29,411 nt of DNA from assembly GCA_964639665.1 (NCBI GenBank), contig CAZXEU010000113.1, positions 1 to 29,411 on the forward strand. The letters run 5' to 3'. Positions 8,750 through 16,449 of the stretch are shown here, one piece after another. The position numbers and the translations under genes were made by a program. This DNA comes from CAZXEU01 sp964639665 (GTDB taxonomy: Bacteria; Bacteroidota; Rhodothermia; Rhodothermales; Bin80). A model generated the notes under the pieces. The model saw only the letters and a list, made by a program, of their open reading frames with translations. It made no database searches and had not been told where the DNA came from. Within the stretch, counting starts at the first letter, position 1. Every line of letters begins with the position of its first letter.

Positions 8750-9724
8750 TCATTTGCCCACCACGAGCACGATCTTGCCTATGTTGCGGCACAGCCTCAT
8801 GTGCTCATGCGCCGCTTCCACATCCTCCAGATCGTAGTCCGAATCGATCACCGGGCGCAGGCGGCCGCTTCGAAACAGGGCCAGCTTTTCTTTGGCAAAG
8901 CTCTGCGTAAGCGAAATCTTGTATTCCAGAGTACGGTTGCGCAGTGTGGTTGCCACGAGATGTGCACGCTTCCGGAACAGCGTCCGTAGATTGAGACCGG
9001 CGAGATCCGCCCCCGCAAGCGTGGACAGAAGCACGAACCGGCCGTCCAGGGCCAGCGACCGAAGGTTCTGCTCAAAGTACGGAGCCCCGATGCAGTCCAC
9101 GATCAGGTCTACTCCCCTGCCTTCCGTTGACCGGAGAACTTCCTCGGCAAAATCCTGGCTCCTGTAATCCACGGCCATCGTCGCCCCCAGGTCGAGACAC
9201 GCTGCGTGCTTGCCGCCTGAGGCTGTTACGTACATCTGGGCACCCGCATGCGTGGCCAACTGGATGGCTGCCGTTCCTACGCCGCTGGCGCCGGCATGAA
9301 AGAGCACGGTCTGGCCCGAGCACAGGCCGCCCAGCGAGAACAGCACCTGGTACGCTGTCAGAAAGACCTCCGGAATGGCAGCCCCTTCCAGAAACGTGAG
9401 ATTGGCAGGCAAGGCCATTGCCATGTCTTCATGCAGCACCGCGAATTCCGCGTAGCCTCCTCCCGGCAGAAGCCCCATTACCGCGTCTCCACGCTTCCAC
9501 CGCGTGACGGCCGGGCCCACGCTCTCCACGACTCCCGCCATTTCCAGGCCCAGGACCGGGCTGGCTCCGGGCGGAGGAGGGTGCTTCCCTCTCCGCTGTA
9601 GAAGGTCTGCGCGATTCAGGGCCGTCGCCTGGACGCTGACGCGTATCTGGCGCGGTGTCGGCTCGGGCACCCGCACGTCCCGCAGCAGAAGGTTGCCCGC
9701 GGTGTCACAGAGTACAGCTCGCAT
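8750..9724 (-). CDS. PIG3-like NAD(P)H quinone oxidoreductase (MDR superfamily)
   Basis: A 324-residue zinc-independent medium-chain dehydrogenase/reductase, probably using NADPH to reduce quinones or enones in the cytoplasm. The N-terminal GroES-like domain includes NRADLLQRRGKHPPPPGASP and GLEMAGVVESVG, typical of the TP53I3/PIG3 and crotonyl-reductase-like quinone oxidoreductases. The nucleotide-binding domain has GASGVGTAAIQLA at about 145-157. Zinc-binding cysteines of alcohol dehydrogenases are not seen. It ends 138 bp from convergent DUF711 and is divergent from aroB. The exact substrate cannot be told from sequence. Confidence 0.9.
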   Translation of the reverse strand: MRAVLCDTAGNLLLRDVRVPEPTPRQIRVSVQATALNRADLLQRRGKHPPPPGASPVLGLEMAGVVESVGPAVTRWKRGDAVMGLLPGGGYAEFAVLHEDMAMALPANLTFLEGAAIPEVFLTAYQVLFSLGGLCSGQTVLFHAGASGVGTAAIQLATHAGAQMYVTASGGKHAACLDLGATMAVDYRSQDFAEEVLRSTEGRGVDLIVDCIGAPYFEQNLRSLALDGRFVLLSTLAGADLAGLNLRTLFRKRAHLVATTLRNRTLEYKISLTQSFAKEKLALFRSGRLRPVIDSDYDLEDVEAAHEHMRLCRNIGKIVLVVGK

Positions 9725-9752
9725 GACGTTCCGGCTCTTGCGAAAGACTGGG

Positions 9753-9783
9753 ATTGGCCACCCGTCGCTTTGAACTGGCCAAT
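9753..9783. promoter_or_regulatory. Inverted repeat in the divergent quinone reductase/aroB region
   Basis: ATTGGCCA at 9753-9760 and TGGCCAAT at 9776-9783 form perfect 8-bp inverted arms separated by 15 bp, within the 91-bp region between the two divergent starts. Each arm also contains a palindromic TGGCCA. The position fits an operator for either gene. It may be chance; no regulator gene is adjacent. Confidence 0.3.
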
Positions 9784-9815
9784 GAACGATTACCCGGAAC
9801 TATCGTTCGAATCCC

Positions 9816-10913
9816 ATGGCAACGGCGACAGCGACGGACGCGATCAAGGTGGCGCTTCCTCACGGGCGCCACTACTACCTGCATTTTGCCGCGCTTTCGG
9901 CCTTGCCCAGGCTCATGCAGGAACGGGGCTTGCGCCGCGGACCGTGCCTGGTCATCACCGACAACCAGGTTGCAGACCGTTACCTGCCCGGACTGGTGCA
10001 ATCGCTTGCTACCGGCGGGTGGCAGCCGCACGCGATCGTTGTCGCGCCCGGCGAAGTTTCGAAGGACCTGGCTGTCCTTCAGCACATTTACGATGAGGCC
10101 TTGGGTCAGGGCATCGACCGGAAGACTCCGATTGTAGCTCTCGGCGGCGGCGTTGTTGGAGACCTGGCGGGATTTGCTGCGGCAACATTGCTAAGAGGTC
10201 TGCCCCTGGTACAGGCCCCGACCACGCTTGTCGCTCAGGTCGACAGTGCCATAGGCGGCAAGACGGGAGTAAACCACACAGCAGGCAAAAACCTGGTTGG
10301 CGCCTTCTATCAGCCTGCGCTGACCTGCGCTGACCCCTCCACCCTGGCGTCCCTGACAGACGTCGACTGGGCCAGCGGGCTCGCGGAGGTCGTCAAGCAT
10401 GCGCTTATCGCGGACCGAGCATTTGCCGCTTTCCTGGAGCATCACTGGCCCTCCATCCTTGCCCGGGATCCCGAATCCGTTCAAGCCATTGTGCCCTGGG
10501 CAGCTTCCATCAAGGCCCGGATTGTCGCAGAAGACGAGCGCGAAGAAGGCAAGCGTGCCATACTGAACTTCGGGCACACATTCGGGCACGCCATCGAGCA
10601 CGCTGCCGGCTACGGATTCTTTACCCATGGGGAAGCTGTTGCGCTAGGGATGCGTGCTGCGCTGAAGCTCTCGCACTTGCTCCACAACGACTTTCAGTTT
10701 GAGCCGGCCCTGGAACTCGTGCGGCGCATTCCTGTGCGCGCTTCGCTGTCATCCATTTCCGTCACCCGGCTCATGGATGCCATGCGCTCGGACAAGAAGG
10801 TTCTGGCCGGTCGGCAGCGACTGATTGTCCTGCGCGAAATCGGACAGGCCTACCTCAGCGGCGACGCAAGCTCAGCGGAAATCCGGATTGCCTGGGACTG
10901 GGCCCGTGCCTAG
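9816..10913 (+). CDS. aroB: 3-dehydroquinate synthase
   Basis: Second enzyme of the shikimate pathway, converting DAHP to 3-dehydroquinate with NAD and a divalent metal. The 365-residue length is normal. The NAD-binding glycine motif VALGGGVVGDLAGFAAATLLRG starts near residue 107, followed by PTTLVAQVDSAIGGKTGVN. Metal ligands are visible as Glu191 (GLAEVVKHALI), His254 (NFGHTFGHAIEH) and His271 (HGEAVALGM). The start ATGGCAACGGCG is the only one with good spacing from the divergent gene. Its last bases overlap one candidate GTG start of the following TamB gene, suggesting translational coupling. The stop is TAG. Confidence 0.97.
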   Translation: MATATATDAIKVALPHGRHYYLHFAALSALPRLMQERGLRRGPCLVITDNQVADRYLPGLVQSLATGGWQPHAIVVAPGEVSKDLAVLQHIYDEALGQGIDRKTPIVALGGGVVGDLAGFAAATLLRGLPLVQAPTTLVAQVDSAIGGKTGVNHTAGKNLVGAFYQPALTCADPSTLASLTDVDWASGLAEVVKHALIADRAFAAFLEHHWPSILARDPESVQAIVPWAASIKARIVAEDEREEGKRAILNFGHTFGHAIEHAAGYGFFTHGEAVALGMRAALKLSHLLHNDFQFEPALELVRRIPVRASLSSISVTRLMDAMRSDKKVLAGRQRLIVLREIGQAYLSGDASSAEIRIAWDWARA

Positions 10914-13900
10914 GCTGCTGCGCCGTTCCCCCAATGACGATTCCGAAGCCGTGTCCCGCACGAAGCAAATCGCCCGGCTAGCCCTGTATGCGAGCGCAGG
11001 CCTTCTCGGCGCGGGCGTGCTACTGATCTTCGCCTTCACCAGAACCGAATTCGGCAGGGAGGCGCTTCGCCAGGAGATTGTTCGCAGTTACGCAAACCGC
11101 TACGAGGGCCGCCTGCATATCGAAGCCTTGCAGGGCAATTTCCGGCAACAGGTTCTCGCCAGCGATGTCCGGCTATTTGATCGCAGTGGCAATCAGTGGC
11201 TAACAGTGGATTCACTGGTCGCCAGACCCCACTGGCGGTCCCTTTTCACGGGCAGGTTCTCGATCCGGTCCCTGCAAGCCATTCGGCCCGCGTTGGTGCT
11301 GCGCACGGACAGCGCAGGAAGCATCCGTTCGCCCCTGGTGCGCCTGCAGGCAACGGGAGACGCTGCAGGCAGCTGGACGCCGGACCGGATCGAGGTGCAA
11401 CTCGCAAAGGGGACCGTTCAATTGCATCGAACCGAAATTGGCCGGGCGGAGGCCATGGACAGCCTGCACGTCCGGGCCGTGTATCACCGCAACCAGGATA
11501 CAGACCTCCTCGATGTAGAGAGTTTTTCGGGGCGTATGCCTGAGCTGCCTCTAACCATACACGATGCGTCTGCACAATTGGTCACCAACCGGGAGCGGAT
11601 CGTCATTAACCGCCTCGTGGTGGCTGCAGATCAGGGCATGCTCGACCTGACAGGAATAGTCAGCGATTACCGGGACCCGGATTCCCTTGCCCTGGACCTT
11701 TCACTGCATGTCCAGCAACTGGAGCTCCGTGCCTTGCGGAATCATATTCCGACGCTCGCGCTGGCCGAAACCCTCGACGGGGCGGTTACGGTCCGCGGCA
11801 ATGCCTCCCATCTCACGGCAGATAACCTTCTGCTGGCTCTTGGCACCAGTTCGCTGGTAGGGAACGGCAACCTGCTGCTGAATGAAGACTCGGTAGGTTT
11901 GCAGCTCAACGTGCGCGAAGCGCTTCTGCGTGGCTCCGACATCCGCGCAATGCTGCCCGAGGCACGGCTGCCGGACACGGAGCACCTCGGAATCATACGG
12001 CTTCAAGGTGCCTTCCAGACGGTCCAAACGGCGCAGGCCATCAGGATACGCACCTCGTTCGATCTTGTAAGCGAAGGGGGAAATGCTTCGGGGACGGCGT
12101 CCATCGGCCGGCCAGCCGGCGGACAGTGGGCGTATGCAGGCTCTGTACAGACCAGCGCCCTGAACCTCGGCTTCTTTTCCGGAGATCCTGCCCTGGAGAG
12201 CCAGCTAGAGGGAAGCTTCACCCTGGACGGGTCTGGCCTGCGTATGCCCGAATTCGAGGCTTCCATTGGTGCAGACCTTGGGCCGTCCAGCCTGGCGGGC
12301 AGGCCATTGGACGGGATGCGTGCGGACGTGACCTTGCAGGGCCGCACCGGCCGGACAGAGGCGCAGGTGTGGAAAGAGGATCAATACATCGAATTGGCTG
12401 CAGACTTCGATTGGTCCGGTCAGAGACCGGCCGTCACCATTGATTCGCGCATGCGAAATGTAGACATGGGCAGTATCCTGCATTCAGACTCCCTCCATTC
12501 AAGCCTGAACGGCACATGGCATATGGCGGGCTCCGGTCTTCCCGGGCAGGATCTGCAGGGGCGCCTCTCCCTGGAAGTGGACACATCCTCCATGGGTTGG
12601 GGCGAAGCACACAGAACACTGCCGCCGCATGAGTGGACGCTGGCGCTGACCAGGAGTGCGGATGGAGGTTTTGCGCTGGATGTTGATGGCGATGCCCTTG
12701 CCATGCGGCTGGAGAGCAACCGCAGCTTCCGCATCGGCGGATCCCTTGCGGCTCTCTGGAAGGTTGCGCTTGCCGATGCGCTCCAAAGGCAACAAGACAA
12801 GTACCGGATCGGTCCCGAAGGCCACCGCCACGTGGCCTGGCCACCCCTTGAGCAACTGATCTTGCAGGGTGAGGCAGCCGCCACGCTGGCGGGCTCGGCC
12901 GCCCAGGGCCCCATGACGATCGAGGGATCGCTTGCGATCAAGCAATCCGAGTTTGTCAGCAGCTGGTTGCCCATGACAGATCCCATTGCAACCGACTTTG
13001 TAGGCACGCTTTCTGTCCAGGCAGACGCCGACAGTCTGGCCTTCGCCGCGACTGCCTCGGCTGATTCCATCATCTGGCGTACAACCCAGGTTGCCGGCCT
13101 GCGGGCAGCCGCTGACGGGCGCCTCACGCTGGAGGGCCCCCTGGAGCATACGGTGACAACCGTGCTCGACGCCGAAGCCGATCATTGGCAGATCCGTGGA
13201 CCGGCCCTTGAGGGCCTTCGGATCACGGCTTCAATGGAGGATGCGGCAGCGGACGTAGCCCTTTCCACGGAAGGAGCGGTCACAGCACGAGTCCAGGCAA
13301 GACTAACGGAGATGGGAGACCGCTACCGTCTGCGTTTCGGCCAGCTGGCCTTTTCATCCGGCGCGTACCGATGGACTCAGGCTGAGGATGCCATTATCGA
13401 CGTATTTGCCGATGCCCTGGAATTTGTTCGTTTTCGGCTGGAGGGCGCGGCATCGCGCGAACTGCGACCCCAAGGCGTCGACGTGACCGGCGTTCTTTCG
13501 TCGTCCGTAGAGGACACGCTAACCGTCGGAATTCGGTCTCTTGTGCTTAGGCAGCTGTCGGATTTTGTCGAGACCCGACGGAGCTTCGGAGGCACGCTCG
13601 ATGGACGTCTCCAGTGGACAGGTCTGGAGCGCCCTGAAGTATCCGGCGATGTAGTGGTAACCGACTTGCGGCTGGAGAATCATGTCCTGGGACGACTGGA
13701 AGCCAGCAGCCGCTTCAATCCGGGGAGCCCTGATATAGCCGTTGTGGCGTCACTTGGTCCCGCGCCAGGCGAGAACACGGGGGAGGGCGACACGCTTCGC
13801 TTTGTCGAAAACAACCTGACGATCTCGGGGACGGTCCGTCTACCGGGTCGCGATGATGACGGTGCCCTGGACCTGGACCTGGATGTAAGGCGCGCTGACG

Positions 13901-15525
13901 CGTTCTTCTTCGAATACCTGGTCCGCGGTTTTCATGACGTATCGGGAGCCTTTGTAGGCGGGGGTACCATCGGAGGTACTTTCGGTTATCCGGTCTTCGA
14001 TGCCGGACTGACGTTGAGAGAGGGCAGCTTTCGCATTCCGGATCACGGGATGCGCTACGCCGCCGAAGCAGAAACCCGAATCACGCGCGAAGGCATTGCG
14101 ATTGACAGGCTCGTGCTCTCTGACTCGACCGGCGGCAGAGCCGAGCTTGCCGGGATGATGCACTTCAATGACTATCGCTATTTCTCGTTCGATGTCACGG
14201 GCGAACTGGATGAACTGCAGATCATGAACATCGATGCGTTCACGCGCCAGATCCCGTTCTACGGTCTGATTTGGGTTTCCGGGGATGCTACGCTGACAGG
14301 TCCCCTAAATGATGCATTCCTGCGCTCCGTCAACCTGCAGTTCCTGCCTCGCAGCGACCTGTACATACCGATCGTAGAGGCAGACGCAGCAGTCGACCCG
14401 GGATTCATTATCTACGCTGATTCGACGGGTCGAATCCCCGAGACTGCCATCCGGCCACAACGGGAAACCATCCTGGACAGGCGCCAGGAAGGCGAGCGGG
14501 ATTTCGCAGCCGGGCTCCAGATGGACCTCAATATCCTGGCGCCTGAAGGATCCTCCATCCATTTGGTGATCGATCCGCTACTTGGTGATGTCATCAACGC
14601 CACGGGCAGTGGCCGCGTGCAGCTCCAGCTGCGCGAAGGAGCTCTGGCCACCTTCGGCAGCTTTGCCGTGGAAGCCGGCGATTACCTGTTTACGGCGGGA
14701 GAGCTATTCGTGCGCCGCTTCCTTATAAACGAAGGAACGATTGCGTGGACCGGAGATCCCCTTAACCCGCAACTCGACATCAGCGCCGATTACCGCACGC
14801 GCGCATCCAGGAACGGACTTCCGGCAGAGGTGGGCGGAGCGTTGCAGACCAGCCTGCCGCTCATTGTGGGCCTGCAGATCTCCGGGGAGCTCAACGCTGT
14901 ACAGGTAACTCCGGCTCTGGCCGTGGACCAGCGCCAGGAGGCCATTAGCGATACTCCGCTCCTCGAGGCGTACCTGAATCAGCCCGACCGGGCTGCACAA
15001 CATGCCACCAGCGTCCTTATAACCAATTCGTTTCTGCTCTCCGCAGAAGGTGGCAGCAGTGATGTCCTTGCCGGATCGGCATTTAACAGTGTTTCGAATC
15101 TGGTAGCCAGTCAGCTCAACCGCTACATCAGCCAGGTTATACCCAATGCCGATTTGACGCTCGGCGTGCTGAGCGATGAATCAGCGGAAGAACTTGATGT
15201 CTCCGCCGGCATCGCGCTTCGGCTTCTGGATGAGCGCCTCGTCATCCGGGGCCAGGGCGTGTACCGAGGGCTCCGGAGTCAGCCGGAAGCGCCGGTCAAT
15301 GAAGGACTGGAGGGCGAACTGCTCGTGGAAATACAGCTTTCTCCGAGCATTTCGGTGGAGGTGTTTTACCGGCGGGAAGGTGACGTGCTGAGCGAGACCC
15401 TCATAACAAGTGAAACCGGCGCGGGTATCAATTACCATGCCGAGTTCACCAGCTGGAAATCGCTGATCAGGCGCATATTCGGGCGCAGAAGAAATAGCGA
15501 GGAAGAGGCTCTTGGCGCCCGCTGA
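10906..15525 (+). CDS. TamB-like translocation/assembly module protein (DUF490)
   Basis: Very large inner-membrane-anchored periplasmic protein of the AsmA/TamB family, thought to bridge the two membranes and to serve outer-membrane protein insertion or lipid transport. A single hydrophobic anchor (LALYASAGLLGAGVLLIFAF) follows the N-terminus. The middle is a long run of amphipathic beta strands. The C-terminal TamB domain is recognisable (DVINATGSGRVQLQLREG..., FLINEGTIAWTGDPLNPQLDI, and the closing VEVFYRREGDVLSETLITSE region). The upstream open frame begins at 10825 inside aroB. Likely starts are GTG 10906 (8-nt overlap with aroB, 1539 aa) or GTG 10951 (1524 aa, directly before the anchor). 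No TamA/BamA-like gene adjoins it. Confidence 0.88.
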   Translation: MPRLLRRSPNDDSEAVSRTKQIARLALYASAGLLGAGVLLIFAFTRTEFGREALRQEIVRSYANRYEGRLHIEALQGNFRQQVLASDVRLFDRSGNQWLTVDSLVARPHWRSLFTGRFSIRSLQAIRPALVLRTDSAGSIRSPLVRLQATGDAAGSWTPDRIEVQLAKGTVQLHRTEIGRAEAMDSLHVRAVYHRNQDTDLLDVESFSGRMPELPLTIHDASAQLVTNRERIVINRLVVAADQGMLDLTGIVSDYRDPDSLALDLSLHVQQLELRALRNHIPTLALAETLDGAVTVRGNASHLTADNLLLALGTSSLVGNGNLLLNEDSVGLQLNVREALLRGSDIRAMLPEARLPDTEHLGIIRLQGAFQTVQTAQAIRIRTSFDLVSEGGNASGTASIGRPAGGQWAYAGSVQTSALNLGFFSGDPALESQLEGSFTLDGSGLRMPEFEASIGADLGPSSLAGRPLDGMRADVTLQGRTGRTEAQVWKEDQYIELAADFDWSGQRPAVTIDSRMRNVDMGSILHSDSLHSSLNGTWHMAGSGLPGQDLQGRLSLEVDTSSMGWGEAHRTLPPHEWTLALTRSADGGFALDVDGDALAMRLESNRSFRIGGSLAALWKVALADALQRQQDKYRIGPEGHRHVAWPPLEQLILQGEAAATLAGSAAQGPMTIEGSLAIKQSEFVSSWLPMTDPIATDFVGTLSVQADADSLAFAATASADSIIWRTTQVAGLRAAADGRLTLEGPLEHTVTTVLDAEADHWQIRGPALEGLRITASMEDAAADVALSTEGAVTARVQARLTEMGDRYRLRFGQLAFSSGAYRWTQAEDAIIDVFADALEFVRFRLEGAASRELRPQGVDVTGVLSSSVEDTLTVGIRSLVLRQLSDFVETRRSFGGTLDGRLQWTGLERPEVSGDVVVTDLRLENHVLGRLEASSRFNPGSPDIAVVASLGPAPGENTGEGDTLRFVENNLTISGTVRLPGRDDDGALDLDLDVRRADAFFFEYLVRGFHDVSGAFVGGGTIGGTFGYPVFDAGLTLREGSFRIPDHGMRYAAEAETRITREGIAIDRLVLSDSTGGRAELAGMMHFNDYRYFSFDVTGELDELQIMNIDAFTRQIPFYGLIWVSGDATLTGPLNDAFLRSVNLQFLPRSDLYIPIVEADAAVDPGFIIYADSTGRIPETAIRPQRETILDRRQEGERDFAAGLQMDLNILAPEGSSIHLVIDPLLGDVINATGSGRVQLQLREGALATFGSFAVEAGDYLFTAGELFVRRFLINEGTIAWTGDPLNPQLDISADYRTRASRNGLPAEVGGALQTSLPLIVGLQISGELNAVQVTPALAVDQRQEAISDTPLLEAYLNQPDRAAQHATSVLITNSFLLSAEGGSSDVLAGSAFNSVSNLVASQLNRYISQVIPNADLTLGVLSDESAEELDVSAGIALRLLDERLVIRGQGVYRGLRSQPEAPVNEGLEGELLVEIQLSPSISVEVFYRREGDVLSETLITSETGAGINYHAEFTSWKSLIRRIFGRRRNSEEEALGAR

Positions 15526-15537
15526 CAGAGCAGGTTC

Positions 15538-15564
15538 AGGGGGCCGGATCAAACCCGGCCCCCT
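15538..15564. terminator. Strong hairpin between convergent genes
   Basis: AGGGGGCCGG at 15538-15547 and CCGGCCCCCT at 15555-15564 form a perfect 10-bp stem with a 7-nt loop, placed between the stops of the TamB gene (plus) and the small secreted protein (minus). There is no long T tract on either side, so it is best read as a bidirectional hairpin terminator or mRNA 3'-end stabiliser. Confidence 0.7.
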
Positions 15565-15570
15565 TACCCG

Positions 15571-16026
15571 TTAGCTGGCTTCCATTACAGGCTCGCGACC
15601 AGAGCGGGACTCGTAGAGCTCGCTTATCACGGTCGTGATGAGCTTCCTTCCGGCCTCAGCTTCGGACTCGCTTACGCTTCGGGCGAGGTACTCCACCGCC
15701 CTACCATTGCCGATAGCCTGGAGCGCCGCTATGGCCAGCTGCCGATTCGCCTCGCTGGAAGAGGTCTCGGCAACGCCCTGCAAGACGCGGACGTGGTGCT
15801 GCATGCGGATCTTGTCCCGATAAAGGGTGGCGAAGACAATGGCATTCTTGAGCGCTTGCGGTTGCACTGCCGCGTCGACAGCGCCGAGTGACGCCCCGAG
15901 CTGTGCAGAAACGAGCGTCCAGTAGTGATCCCGGACCGGGGAGTCTTCTGCCTTGCTCTGCGCCATGGCCGGCGCAGCCAGAGACAGCAAGAGCAGGAAA
16001 GCAGGGAGTGTTCTTAGGATGTTCAT
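15571..16026 (-). CDS. Small secreted protein, unknown family
   Basis: I do not recognise this 151-residue protein. Its N-terminus MNILRTLPAFLLLLSLAAPAMAQ is a clear signal peptide with an AMAQ cleavage site, so it is exported. The mature part looks fully alpha-helical, with repeated Ala/Leu-rich helices (QALKNAIVFATLYRDKIRMQ, RQLAIAALQAIGNGRAVEYL), perhaps a HEAT-like helical repeat. No cysteines or obvious catalytic residues occur in the mature part. It is convergent with the TamB gene across a strong hairpin and is preceded by a 423-bp non-coding stretch that holds a LacI-type operator-like palindrome. Stop TAA. The coding call rests on the signal peptide and the clean boundaries. Confidence 0.75.
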   Translation of the reverse strand: MNILRTLPAFLLLLSLAAPAMAQSKAEDSPVRDHYWTLVSAQLGASLGAVDAAVQPQALKNAIVFATLYRDKIRMQHHVRVLQGVAETSSSEANRQLAIAALQAIGNGRAVEYLARSVSESEAEAGRKLITTVISELYESRSGREPVMEAS

Positions 16027-16449
16027 GGCTCCGAAACGAGAAAAGGTGAGTGATGGCGTGGTTCGTCTACACCTGCACTTTACGTAGCCTGATGGCGACG
16101 GTTACACGGCGGCGTTTTTTTTGGAAGCGCTTTCATACATCCTTTACCGTGGCCAGAAGTGGCCGCAACCTGCACGCTACCTTGCGCGAGCAATCGGCGA
16201 AATCGGCGCGCCGCGCCCCCGGGGCCACTGACGTTCAATAGGCAGAGCATCGGCCGCGTCGCGCGTGCCTGCAGTCGTCCCGGGGGCGGGCATTCGTCTG
16301 CCACGGGTTTGGGCGGACTGCGCGCTCCGGGCCGGGGCACCTGCACGCGAAGCTGGGCCCGCAATTGCCAGGAAGGCACCGGAAAGCAGGCCGCGAAGAA
16401 GGCCATGAACGCCGCAGCCCGCCGGCTAACAACAAGCGCCCTTGTGGCC
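16027..16449. other. 423-bp stretch with no gene
   Basis: Lies between the start of the small secreted protein gene and the end of the RND permease gene, both on the minus strand. No convincing coding frame is seen on either strand. It contains a run of eight T bases (16115-16122) adjoining the operator-like palindrome at 16122-16135. The side towards the permease is very GC-rich. It probably holds the promoter of the secreted protein and the 3' end of the efflux transcript. Confidence 0.6.
16122..16135. promoter_or_regulatory. LacI-family/cre-like operator palindrome
   Basis: The 14-mer TGGAAGCGCTTTCA has the TG-x-AA-x-CG-x-TT-x-CA skeleton of LacI/CcpA-type operators with a central CG. It sits about 100 bp upstream of the minus-strand secreted protein gene, where a repressor or activator site would be expected. 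One position deviates from the strict cre consensus (G for A/T at the third base). It could be chance, and no LacI-type gene is present in the window. Confidence 0.35.
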
